64,000 nt of DNA from Pseudochryseolinea flava (GTDB taxonomy: Bacteria; Bacteroidota; Bacteroidia; Cytophagales; Cyclobacteriaceae). Positions 46,730 through 55,175 of this stretch are shown in pieces (position 1 is the stretch's first letter; every line of letters begins with the position of its first letter). The DNA is taken from assembly GCF_003286915.1 (NCBI RefSeq), contig NZ_QMFY01000022.1, positions 1 through 64,000 on the forward strand, written 5' to 3'. A program made the translations under genes and the position numbers. The notes beneath the pieces are model-generated. The model was not told where the DNA came from. It was given only the letters and a program-made list of their open reading frames with translations, and did not search any database.

Positions 46730-47752
46730 ATGGTATTGACGCGCAAGTTTATTCTCACAGAGCTCCGTGATTTTGCATTCCTAATCATTGGCGGTTTCTT
46801 GATGACGGCGTTGGGCCTGACCTGCCGAAATTGCGTAAACAGTGCAAAAGATTTTTGGATCATTGGTTCTTTTACGGCCATCTTATGGTTGCTGCTTTGG
46901 AAAGGCAATTCATACCTCACCGATTACGTCAGCAGTAAAATCTCGTGGCTGAAAACGCCCATGAAACGATTTATTGTCGGTATCGTGTCGACCGTGGTGT
47001 ACACCTACGCGGCGATATCGTTGATGACATTTGCGTATCAATTTTTTTCAGGTTATAACTTTTCGAGAGCTGGTGCAACTTCGATCATGTCGATCATTAT
47101 TACGTTGATCATTTCGTTGTTCATGCATTGTCGCGCCTTCCTACATCATTGGCGTAAAACGGCTATTGATGCAGAAAAATTGCAGAAAGAAAGTATCGCT
47201 GCGAAATATGAAAGCTTGAAGAACCAAGTGAATCCTCATTTCTTGTTCAATTCTTTTAATGCCCTAACTAACCTCGTGTACGAAGACCAGGACAAAGCGG
47301 CAAAGTTCATCAAGCAGTTGTCAAATGTATATCGGTACGTGTTAGATACCCGTGACAAAGAACTGGTGTCGCTCGAAGAAGAGGTCGGCTTTTTGAATGC
47401 GTATATGTATCTTCAAAAAATCCGGTTTGGTAACAAACTTCAGATGGACATGCAATTGACTGGTGTGGAAAGTATGGTTGCACCTTTGGTGTTGCAAATG
47501 CTTTTTGAAAATGCTATCAAGCACAATATTGTCTCCGAAGAAAATCCACTTACCATCAAAGTGTTTGCCGCCGACCAATACCTCATCGTTCAAAATAACA
47601 TTCAGCTTAAAACGGTATTGCAAGAGGAATCGAATGGCATTGGGTTAGAAAATATCTGCAAACGATATGAATTTTTAACGGATCGTAAAGTGATTATTGA
47701 ACAAACTGAAACCTTTACTGTGAAACTTCCCATTATTGCCGCGAGCTTATGA
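46730..47752 (+). CDS. LytS-type sensor histidine kinase
   Basis: 340 residues: four membrane helices (about 13-30, 45-60, 78-102, 112-135), then a His_kinase domain with the phospho-acceptor in NQVNPHFLFNSFNALTNLVY and the ATP-lid region LQMLFENAIKHN and GIGLENICKRY. No extracytoplasmic sensor domain is visible, so the signal is probably sensed in the membrane. Overlaps the regulator gene by ATGA. Confidence 0.92.
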   Translation: MVLTRKFILTELRDFAFLIIGGFLMTALGLTCRNCVNSAKDFWIIGSFTAILWLLLWKGNSYLTDYVSSKISWLKTPMKRFIVGIVSTVVYTYAAISLMTFAYQFFSGYNFSRAGATSIMSIIITLIISLFMHCRAFLHHWRKTAIDAEKLQKESIAAKYESLKNQVNPHFLFNSFNALTNLVYEDQDKAAKFIKQLSNVYRYVLDTRDKELVSLEEEVGFLNAYMYLQKIRFGNKLQMDMQLTGVESMVAPLVLQMLFENAIKHNIVSEENPLTIKVFAADQYLIVQNNIQLKTVLQEESNGIGLENICKRYEFLTDRKVIIEQTETFTVKLPIIAASL

Positions 47753-48510
47753 AAGTGTTGATTATAGAAGATGAACCTCAGGCCGCGCAGCGTTTAGAGA
47801 ACCTGGTGAAAAGTTTAGTTGAGCATGTCGTGATTTTGGACAAGATCGATACTGTAAAGAAAGCGGTTGCCTGGATTACGACAAACGAGAAACCGGACTT
47901 GATCTTTATGGACATCCAGCTTGCCGATGGAATTAGCTTTCTCATCTTCGAGCAATGTGAAATTATATCACCTGTTATTTTTGTTACCGCTTATGACGCC
48001 TATGCGCTAAAGGCGTTTAAGGTGAACAGCATCGACTACATTCTGAAGCCCGTTGATAAAGACGAGCTTAGTGCTGCATTGAAAAAGTTTGAGACGCTTT
48101 CGGGAAATGATGTAAAAACAAAAACGGTGTTGCATAACATTGATCAGGCCGTGCAAATGCTCACAAAGAAGTTTAAGACACGGTTTATGATCAAGGTTGG
48201 TGAGCATATTCGAACCATCGAAGTCAGTAATATTTTATATTTCTTTAGCCAAGACAAGGCAACGTTTTGCTACACCTCGGATAATCGTCAGTTGATTTTA
48301 GATTACACCCTCGATCAACTTGAAGAAATGGTTGACCCCGCTGTTTTCTTTCGCATCAACAGAAAGTTTCTCGTCGCAACACAATCGATCCAAGATATTA
48401 TCAGCTACACGAACAGCCGCTTGAAGTTGGTGGTAAAGGGTTCAACAGATAACGATATCATCGTAGCCCGCGAACGTGTGCAGGAATTCAAAGACTGGCT
48501 TGACAGCTGA
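47749..48510 (+). CDS. LytTR-family response regulator
   Basis: 253 residues: receiver domain (about 1-120; acidic EDE, phospho-acceptor Asp in FMDIQLADG, Thr/Lys in FVTAYDAY and LKPVD), then a LytTR DNA-binding domain (about 150-250; KVGEHIRTIEVSNILYF, FFRINRKFLV). Partner of the overlapping kinase. Its stop codon is the exact start of a heptad array. Confidence 0.93.
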   Translation: MKVLIIEDEPQAAQRLENLVKSLVEHVVILDKIDTVKKAVAWITTNEKPDLIFMDIQLADGISFLIFEQCEIISPVIFVTAYDAYALKAFKVNSIDYILKPVDKDELSAALKKFETLSGNDVKTKTVLHNIDQAVQMLTKKFKTRFMIKVGEHIRTIEVSNILYFFSQDKATFCYTSDNRQLILDYTLDQLEEMVDPAVFFRINRKFLVATQSIQDIISYTNSRLKLVVKGSTDNDIIVARERVQEFKDWLDS

Positions 48511-48741
48511 TAACTGATAACCGTTAACAGTTCACCGTTAACAGTTCACCGTTGACAGTTCACCGTTGACAGTTCACCGTTTGACAGTTAACAGTTCACC
48601 GTTAACAGTTCACAGTTTGACAGTTCACAGTTTGACAGTTCACCGTTAAACAGATAACAGATAACCGTGAACCGTGAACTGATAACCGTGAACAGTCAAC
48701 CGTGTACCGTGAACTGATAACTGATAACCGTTAACCGTTAA
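48511..48741. repeat. Heptad tandem array filling a convergent gap
   Basis: About 33 units of 7 nt (a few of 8) with consensus [TG][AC]AC[AC]GT: for example TAACAGT, TCACCGT, TGACAGT, GAACCGT. It begins at the LytTR stop and ends at the stop of the convergent response regulator, so it is the whole intergenic space. Stop codons fall in all frames of both strands. Confidence 0.9.
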
Positions 48742-49140
48742 CTAATCAATAAGTCTTTTCAAATCCTCGATGTCGGTTTGTTTCAGCGGTTTAGTAATGT
48801 ACTGAATGACATTGTTGAAGGAGAAAGCGGTTTCGCGGTCTTTGGCGTTATTGGAGCTCGTCAGTACCACAATTTTGGATTTGGAGCGAACGGGGTCGGG
48901 CAGGAGCACAAAGTTTTTGAGGAAAGAGAACCCGTCGATTTCGGGCATGTTGAGGTCGAGGAAGATGACGTCTGGCGGGGTGTCATCGTGTATTGACTTG
49001 AGCCATTCAAGGGCTTCTTCGGCCGATTTGTAAAGCACGAGTTGCTTCGAGAAATTGTATACCTCAAGGAATCTTCGCTGGATGAAAAGATCGATATCGC
49101 TATCGTCGATCAAGACGGTTTTATCTACTAATCTTCCCAT
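48742..49140 (-). CDS. Single-domain response regulator
   Basis: 132 residues, receiver domain only. The acidic pair is in LIDDSDID, the phospho-acceptor Asp in FLDLNMPEIDG, then LTSSNN and TKPL. No output domain and no kinase adjacent on its strand. It likely takes phosphate from a kinase elsewhere and acts by protein contact. Confidence 0.9.
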   Translation of the reverse strand: MGRLVDKTVLIDDSDIDLFIQRRFLEVYNFSKQLVLYKSAEEALEWLKSIHDDTPPDVIFLDLNMPEIDGFSFLKNFVLLPDPVRSKSKIVVLTSSNNAKDRETAFSFNNVIQYITKPLKQTDIEDLKRLID

Positions 49141-49283
49141 AAGGCTCGTTTATCTAAAGGTGCATAAATAAACTTATGAAAAACAGCCATCGGCGTAAAA
49201 TTTAACCCGAATTTCTAAAAACGAGGTTTTAAAGGATTGAAAAATATATTAACATTGGACCTTCTAAACCTTATCGATTACCT

Positions 49284-50171
49284 ATGAAAATCAATAGACT
49301 GATTCACTTCTCGTTATGCCTGGCAGCGGGTTTCTCCCTTGTTTCCTGCGGATCATCTTCCGACAAACAGAAAAACTCCGATGAATTTAGCGCAGCGGAA
49401 GACAGTCTCAAGCAACAGATTGAGGAAGTGGTTTACAATATCCCTTCACCATCTGAAATTCCATACCTCCTGCAAACTACAGGCGCTGAGTTCAATGAAG
49501 GTCTGCTAAGCAGCCGTGAGAAAGTTGACCAGTACGCTTCCCGTCACGACAAAGCCGCCCTTAATTTGGGTATTTATGCTTCCGATATCGGATACCTTAC
49601 CTCTTACGACAAAACGCAAGAAGCTATCGACTACTTGAATGCTTCTAAAACACTGGCCGATAACCTCGGCGTAACAGGAACTTTCGATGCACAGTTGCTG
49701 AAAAAATTTGAAGAGAATATCTCAAACAAAGATTCCCTCACACGCGTGTTGGACAACACGATAAAGCAAACGTCTAACTTCTTGAAAGACAATAAAAGCA
49801 ACAAGCTTTCTGCGTTGATCATCACGGGTAGCTTTGTGGAAGGTTTATACATCTCTACAGGTGTGGTAAAATCTTATCCGAAGAACCTCCTGCCTGATGA
49901 TAAGCGTAACCAGGTACTTACACCGCTCATGCGTATTATCCTTCAGCAAAAGAAATCAGTTTCAGAACTCTTGAAGATGTTGAAAACAGTTGAGCAAACT
50001 GAGCCAGTCGTAGCGATTGTTAATGACCTTGTGTTGCTCGAAACTGCTTACGGCAAACTTAACATTGAAGAGCAAATCGCGAAGAACCGCGGTGACCTTG
50101 TGCTGACCGATAAAAACCTCGAAGAAATTACGACTATTACGGAACGCATTCGCAAAGGCATCACATCATAG
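49284..50171 (+). CDS. Helical lipoprotein, unknown
   Basis: 295 residues with a clear lipobox SLVSCGSSS (Cys about 23). The mature protein is mostly helical, including SAEDSLKQQIEEVVYNIPSPSEI and several long amphipathic helices. This resembles Bacteroidota lipoproteins of unknown role. It is followed by a good terminator, so it is its own unit. Confidence 0.75.
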   Translation: MKINRLIHFSLCLAAGFSLVSCGSSSDKQKNSDEFSAAEDSLKQQIEEVVYNIPSPSEIPYLLQTTGAEFNEGLLSSREKVDQYASRHDKAALNLGIYASDIGYLTSYDKTQEAIDYLNASKTLADNLGVTGTFDAQLLKKFEENISNKDSLTRVLDNTIKQTSNFLKDNKSNKLSALIITGSFVEGLYISTGVVKSYPKNLLPDDKRNQVLTPLMRIILQQKKSVSELLKMLKTVEQTEPVVAIVNDLVLLETAYGKLNIEEQIAKNRGDLVLTDKNLEEITTITERIRKGITS

Positions 50172-50197
50172 TCGCATAATACTTGACAAACTTTTAG

Positions 50198-50232
50198 GAA
50201 AAGGGACCGGCATAACCAGTCCCTTTTCTTTT
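50198..50232 (+). terminator. Intrinsic terminator
   Basis: GAAAAGGGAC (50198-50207) pairs with GTCCCTTTTC (50219-50228) around an 11-nt loop; T-rich tail follows. Confidence 0.85.
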
Positions 50233-50285
50233 TCATGGCTATCTTTCATTATCTTTAAAGAGTATCCTGGACGAAATTCTATCCT

Positions 50286-53200
50286 ATGAGCGAGCGTTTA
50301 CTTAAGGCAATTCTTCGGTTGTTTGCAGCAGTTGCTAGTGAAGATGAGATCTCTCACCATGAGCGCGATCAAATTCGCGTTTTTTTGGAAGACCATCTTA
50401 GCAAGTCGGCCGTCGAATCCTACCTTGCCTACTTCGACGATTTCTCACAATCGCTACCGACCATTAAGGGCGGCATCGAGGAAGAAACGAAATTAGTCCA
50501 TACGCTTTGCCAGGAAGTAACGGGCGAACTCACCCAGAAACAAAAGATTATCATCCTGCTCGATCTCATGAATATCGTGCAAGCCGATGGAACGATCTCG
50601 CAACATGAAGAGACGCTCGTAAATGCTGTCGCAGTTTCGTTCAAAATCACCAACGAAACAGTAGCAGCAATCAAGGTCTTTGTACTCGGAAAAAGCCAAC
50701 AGACGCTTGACCATGATCACATCTTATTGGTCGACACAGCCACTGCTGGTCCCGGGAAAGCACGCCACATCAAGCGTAAAGAACTCAACGGATTCATTGC
50801 TATTCTGTTCGTCGAGCAATCTGAGTTGTATTTCATTAAATACCTAGGCGGATCGGATCTGTACCTGAACGGCATTCCCGTGAAGAGCGGAAAAATTAAC
50901 GTCCTCGCCGTGGGCAGTCTCTTGCGCTGGGATAAAGACGAACCGATTTACTATGGCGATATTCTGAACCAATTCAAGAAGTTTGGTGAGTTTCCCAGAC
51001 TATCGTTTGAAGCGCGTGACATTACTTTCAAGTTTAAAAATGGACGCTTGGGTTTACGTGAAGTAAACTTAGCGGAAGAATCGGGAAACTTAATCGCGTT
51101 GATGGGTGCCAGCGGTGCAGGAAAATCTACGCTGCTTCACGTGCTCAATGGATCAGAAAAGCCTTCTGCCGGAAGTGTGCTCATCAATGGTATCGACATT
51201 CACCGCGAGCCGGCCAAAGTAGAAGGTGTAATCGGCTTCGTCCCTCAAGATGATCTCCTCATCGAAGACCTTACGGTTTACGAAAACTTATACTTCGCTG
51301 CGAAACTTTGTTTTAATAACAAACCTGAAAAGGAAATTGACGAGCTCGTCATGAAGGTCCTTGAAGATCTTGGCTTAGAAGAAACCAAGGATCTGAAAGT
51401 AGGATCGCCCTTGCGGAAAACCATTAGCGGAGGACAACGCAAACGTCTTAATATAGGTCTTGAACTTTTGCGCGAGCCTGCCGTACTTTTTTGTGATGAA
51501 CCTACGAGTGGACTTTCGTCGCGTGATTCCGAAAATATTATTGATCTCCTAAAAGAGCTTTCATTAAAAGGTAAATTAGTATTCGCTGTAATTCACCAAC
51601 CTTCATCCGACATCTTCAAGATGTTCGATAAACTCCTAATCCTCGATACGGGTGGTTATAAGATTTATTACGGTAATCCTGTGGATGCCGTCGTCTACTT
51701 TAAGAAGAGTATTGATCTTGTGAATAGCGACGAAGGGGAATGTCATGAATGTGGGAATGTGAACCCTGAGCAGATCTTCAACATCATCGAGGCGAAAGTG
51801 ATCAATGAGTACGGTCACTTCACGAATGAACGCAAGATCACAGCCGAACAATGGAATTCGATTTACAAGCAGAACTATAAGCCGTTCTCGGTAGACACCT
51901 CACAGGAAGTGCCGCACTCAACGTTGGATATTCCAACACGATTTAAGCAGGCACACCTTTTCTCGATGCGCGACATTCGTGCAAAGATCCATAACAAACA
52001 ATACCTCATCATCAATCTCCTGGAGGCACCGGTACTTGCCTTCATATTGGCCATGATCGTTCGCTACTACAACGTGGATGATACACTGAAGCTCGGGTAT
52101 GTATATGGAAAGAACCTGAACATCCCGGCGTATCTCTTCATGAGTGTAATTGTTGCGTTGTTTATGGGGCTTACAGTTAGTGCGGAGGAAATTATTCGCG
52201 ATCGAAAGATCTTGAAGCGCGAAGCTTTCCTGCACTTGAGTAGGAGTAGCTATATCTTGTCAAAGATTTCGATACTGTTTATACTGTCGGCTATTCAAAC
52301 ACTCACCTTCGTGATCGTCGGCAATACATTACTTGAAATTAAAGGCATGTATATCGAGCACTGGTTAATTCTGTTCACAACCTCTTGCTTTGCAAACTTG
52401 CTAGGGTTGAATATTTCTTCGGCATTCAATTCAGCGGTCACGATTTATATCTTGATTCCTTTACTTATTATTCCCCAGTTGATTCTCAGTGGGGTAGTAG
52501 TGAAGTTCGACAAACTCAATCCTGCTATTGGTAACACAGCAACAGTGCCGCTGGTGGGCGATTTGATGGCATCACGCTGGGCATTCGAGGCGGCTATGGT
52601 AACGCAGTACAAAGACAACGACTACGAACGGATGTTCTACAAGTACGATAAAGCGATGGCCAATGCCGATTATCAAAAGGTTTATTTCCTGCCGGAGATT
52701 CAAACACGCTTGCAGTATTGTTTAAATAATTTCAAATCAACTGATCCTGCGGTAAAAGATAAAGTGGAAAATAACTTTACACTCATCCGTTCGGAATTAG
52801 CTGAAGAGACGGACGTACGGAAAAAGAAATTCCATCGCTTCGACGATCTTACACTCGCGAAATTTGATTCATCGGTGTTCAACGATACCTACGACTACAT
52901 TGAGCGCGTGAAAGAATATTACGCCAATCGTTATAATCTCGCCGACAAAGCCAAAGACAAAGCGATTGTGGCACTTACCGATACCCCGGAGAAAGAGGCC
53001 GCGTTTACGGCGTTTCGTGAAAGCTATCATAATGACGCGATACGAGATCTGGTGAAGAACACCACAGAAACACATCGCATCATTGAGAAAGATGGCAAGC
53101 TCGTTCAGAAAATTTATCCGATCTACAAAGATCCTGATCCCGACCACGCCATTGATTTTAATGCGCAGTTTTATATGCCTGCAAAACATTTTCTGGGTAG

Positions 53201-53342
53201 AAACGTCGATACATTCTTCTTTAACATGGGCGTGATCTGGTCGATGACGTTAGCGTTAGCGTTGACGTTATACTTCGATGTACTGCGACGAATCGTAGAC
53301 GGTATTGGCAATCTTTCAAATCCATTAAATCGACGAAAGTAG
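50286..53342 (+). CDS. TerB / FHA-like / ABCG-type transporter fusion
   Basis: 1018 residues. Residues about 1-140 resemble a TerB domain with two acidic helices (EDEISHHERDQ, ADGTISQHEE). About 150-235 is FHA-like (YLNGIPVKSGKINVLAVGSLLRW) without an obvious phosphothreonine-binding Arg/Ser pair. The nucleotide-binding domain has GASGAGKST (near 274-281), ISGGQRKR, VLFCDEPTSGLSS and IHQPSS. A CHEC pair (in GECHECGN) lies before the ABC2 membrane domain (about 575-745). A soluble loop of about 230 residues precedes the last helix (near 985-1005). Cargo unknown; Rv1747 of mycobacteria is a known FHA-ABCG parallel. Confidence 0.85.
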   Translation: MSERLLKAILRLFAAVASEDEISHHERDQIRVFLEDHLSKSAVESYLAYFDDFSQSLPTIKGGIEEETKLVHTLCQEVTGELTQKQKIIILLDLMNIVQADGTISQHEETLVNAVAVSFKITNETVAAIKVFVLGKSQQTLDHDHILLVDTATAGPGKARHIKRKELNGFIAILFVEQSELYFIKYLGGSDLYLNGIPVKSGKINVLAVGSLLRWDKDEPIYYGDILNQFKKFGEFPRLSFEARDITFKFKNGRLGLREVNLAEESGNLIALMGASGAGKSTLLHVLNGSEKPSAGSVLINGIDIHREPAKVEGVIGFVPQDDLLIEDLTVYENLYFAAKLCFNNKPEKEIDELVMKVLEDLGLEETKDLKVGSPLRKTISGGQRKRLNIGLELLREPAVLFCDEPTSGLSSRDSENIIDLLKELSLKGKLVFAVIHQPSSDIFKMFDKLLILDTGGYKIYYGNPVDAVVYFKKSIDLVNSDEGECHECGNVNPEQIFNIIEAKVINEYGHFTNERKITAEQWNSIYKQNYKPFSVDTSQEVPHSTLDIPTRFKQAHLFSMRDIRAKIHNKQYLIINLLEAPVLAFILAMIVRYYNVDDTLKLGYVYGKNLNIPAYLFMSVIVALFMGLTVSAEEIIRDRKILKREAFLHLSRSSYILSKISILFILSAIQTLTFVIVGNTLLEIKGMYIEHWLILFTTSCFANLLGLNISSAFNSAVTIYILIPLLIIPQLILSGVVVKFDKLNPAIGNTATVPLVGDLMASRWAFEAAMVTQYKDNDYERMFYKYDKAMANADYQKVYFLPEIQTRLQYCLNNFKSTDPAVKDKVENNFTLIRSELAEETDVRKKKFHRFDDLTLAKFDSSVFNDTYDYIERVKEYYANRYNLADKAKDKAIVALTDTPEKEAAFTAFRESYHNDAIRDLVKNTTETHRIIEKDGKLVQKIYPIYKDPDPDHAIDFNAQFYMPAKHFLGRNVDTFFFNMGVIWSMTLALALTLYFDVLRRIVDGIGNLSNPLNRRK

Positions 53343-53381
53343 TTTAATAAGCGTGTTGTTCTCGATCACTAATTTGATGTT

Positions 53382-54149
53382 ATGTTTTTTGTTCTTTCTA
53401 AGACGGTAAGTGTTCTGGTTCTTCCGCTCACAATTATTTGCATTTTGCTGCTGCTTTCGGTTTTCTTGAAGAAGCCTAAGCTCAAGCGGATTTCATTTTG
53501 GCTCGCCGTCGGACTGTTACTGTTTTTTTCGAATCACTTTATCGCAAATGAGATGATGGCGTGGTGGGAAACAGAAGCGGTAGCATTCGAAGATGTGAAA
53601 CCTCATAAGTTGGGCATTGTACTCACGGGCTCAACCATTCCGAATCGTGTGCCGAATGATCGTGTTTATTTTGCCAGAGGAGCAGATCGCGTAACGCATA
53701 CCGTGCAACTTTATAAGAAGGGCTTGATCAACACCATCTTGATTAGCGGCGGAACCGGAAGTTTAACGAACGTTGATGAACCCGAAGCGGATAAATTTCG
53801 ATCCGCAATGATGATGATGGGAGTTGATTCTGCTCACATTATGATTGAAAATCGAACACGTAATACGGCCGAGTCTGCCATTGAGGTGCGAAAGATTTTA
53901 GATTCACTTCACTACCAACCTTCCGACTGCCTTCTTATTACCTCCGCGTTTCATATGCGCCGGTCGCTGGCGTGCTATCGCAAAGCAGGACTTGATCTTG
54001 ATACTTTCTCAACAGATTTTTATTCTCACGAACGAAACTTCTATCCAAGCACGTTTCTGTTCCCGAGTATCGACGCACTCGTCATATGGCATAAGCTCGT
54101 AAAAGAGTGGGTAGGATTAGCCGCCTATTGGGCTGCTGGCTATGTTTAG
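53382..54149 (+). CDS. YdcF/DUF218 family membrane protein
   Basis: 255 residues: two N-terminal membrane helices (about 8-28, 36-55), then a DUF218 domain (LGIVLTGST, RGADRVTHTVQLYKKG, LISGGTG, ENRTRNTAESAIE, LITSAFHMRRSLACYRKAGL). The family includes SanA/ElyC, linked to envelope integrity. It starts 39 nt after the ABC gene and may share its transcript. Confidence 0.87.
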   Translation: MFFVLSKTVSVLVLPLTIICILLLLSVFLKKPKLKRISFWLAVGLLLFFSNHFIANEMMAWWETEAVAFEDVKPHKLGIVLTGSTIPNRVPNDRVYFARGADRVTHTVQLYKKGLINTILISGGTGSLTNVDEPEADKFRSAMMMMGVDSAHIMIENRTRNTAESAIEVRKILDSLHYQPSDCLLITSAFHMRRSLACYRKAGLDLDTFSTDFYSHERNFYPSTFLFPSIDALVIWHKLVKEWVGLAAYWAAGYV

Positions 54150-54151
54150 AA

Positions 54152-54320
54152 TGTGTTGAGGTGCTGACGTTCGATTCCAGTGTTCGAGTGTTCAAGGGAT
54201 GTGTGGACGTGTTGGTGTTTTGAGGTGTTGACGTTGAATTCCGGTGTTCAAGTGTTCGAGGAAATACAGGCCACCGATAACCGATAACTTCTCGCAGCTC
54301 GAAACTCGCAGCTGAAAGTT
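54152..54320. repeat. Composite octad/heptad repeat, second locus
   Basis: Octads of the GTGTTGAG, GTGTTCGA, GTGTTGGT kind alternate with spacers that include ATTCC, then two CCGATAA heptads and three CTCGCAG/CTCGAAA heptads. Same motifs as 26611-26755. Confidence 0.75.
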
Positions 54321-54388
54321 TTTTATCACTAATACACGGTGTTTGAAGTGTGTAAAAAGAGGGGTTTGTCTCTAAATAATTAAATGTG

Positions 54389-54633
54389 ATAGAGCGTGCG
54401 CGCGGTGGCCCAACTTAAACGCGGGGGAGCCCCGGAATGTGCGATGGGCAGCATGTTTAAGTTTCCCGTTTTTCTTTTGTTACTTTTCTATTGGGGAAGC
54501 AAAAGAAAAGTAAGAAGAGGATGATGCATGAACTAATCAGACATACTCAGTAGAACGTTCAAAAAGTTGATAAGAGGAGAGTGCGATCCGGTTTTTGGGG
54601 CCGCTATGAAAAATTTTCTCCGGACACTAATAG
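54389..54633 (+). repeat. Dispersed structured repeat, copy A
   Basis: About 245 bp nearly identical to 60177-60423 in the same orientation. Contains two conserved inverted repeats, AACTTAAAC/GTTTAAGTT and TTACTTTTCT/AGAAAAGTAA, and an inner hairpin CGGGG/CCCCG. Weaker similarity to copy B extends about 40 bp further left. Not coding in either copy. Confidence 0.85.
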
Positions 54634-54698
54634 TTCGAAACTCGCAGCCGAAAATTGTTGACGTTGTTCTTTACTTATCTTTACGCTGTAAACTCACG

Positions 54699-55067
54699 AT
54701 GATGAAATCTGCGATACTATTCTTTATGCTTGTTGCTTGTGTCCAAGAAACGACGACGCTGGCGCCGAAGGATTTTCAGAAGAAAGCAGCTGAAACCAAA
54801 GATGTTGTCATTCTGGATGTCCGTACGAAGGAAGAGGTTGATCAGGGCGTCATTCCAGGTGCGATTAACGTTGACTTTAAAAGTGAGAACTTCCAAGAGC
54901 AGATCAGCAAGCTGGATAAAAACAAAACTTACCTTTTGTATTGTAAGGGCGGCGTGAGAAGCAGCAAGTCTGTCGACATCATGAAATCGTTAGGCTTTAA
55001 AAAATTGTATGATCTCGAAGGTGGTATTGATGCCTGGCGGGAAGAGGGATTGAAGACGACGAAATAG
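54699..55067 (+). CDS. Rhodanese-like lipoprotein
   Basis: 122 residues from ATG 54699, which gives a signal peptide and lipobox LVAC; earlier in-frame starts fall inside the dispersed repeat and are rejected. A single rhodanese domain follows (VVILDVRTKEEVDQGVIPGAINVD) with the active-site Cys in YCKGGVRSS. Probably periplasmic sulfur transfer. Terminator follows. Confidence 0.87.
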   Translation: MMKSAILFFMLVACVQETTTLAPKDFQKKAAETKDVVILDVRTKEEVDQGVIPGAINVDFKSENFQEQISKLDKNKTYLLYCKGGVRSSKSVDIMKSLGFKKLYDLEGGIDAWREEGLKTTK

Positions 55068-55129
55068 TGCTGCAGCAATTATCTTGGCAGACAAGACATC
55101 ACAAATGTGCATAGCGCGATAGACAACAA

Positions 55130-55160
55130 AAAAAGCCTGTGAGATCATCACAGGCTTTTT
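55130..55160. terminator. Bidirectional terminator
   Basis: AAAAAGCCTGTGA (55130-55142) pairs perfectly with TCACAGGCTTTTT (55148-55160), loop 5 nt. It separates the convergent rhodanese and SGNH genes. Confidence 0.9.
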
Positions 55161-55175
55161 ATTAAGTAATATTTG

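Noticed and set aside
48511-48741. Possible CRISPR array
   Set aside because: The units are 7 nt in tandem without unique spacers of 30 nt or so, and no cas genes are present.
54567-54698. Long N-terminal extension of the rhodanese gene
   Set aside because: The extra codons lie in the dispersed repeat; starting at 54699 gives a proper lipoprotein signal.
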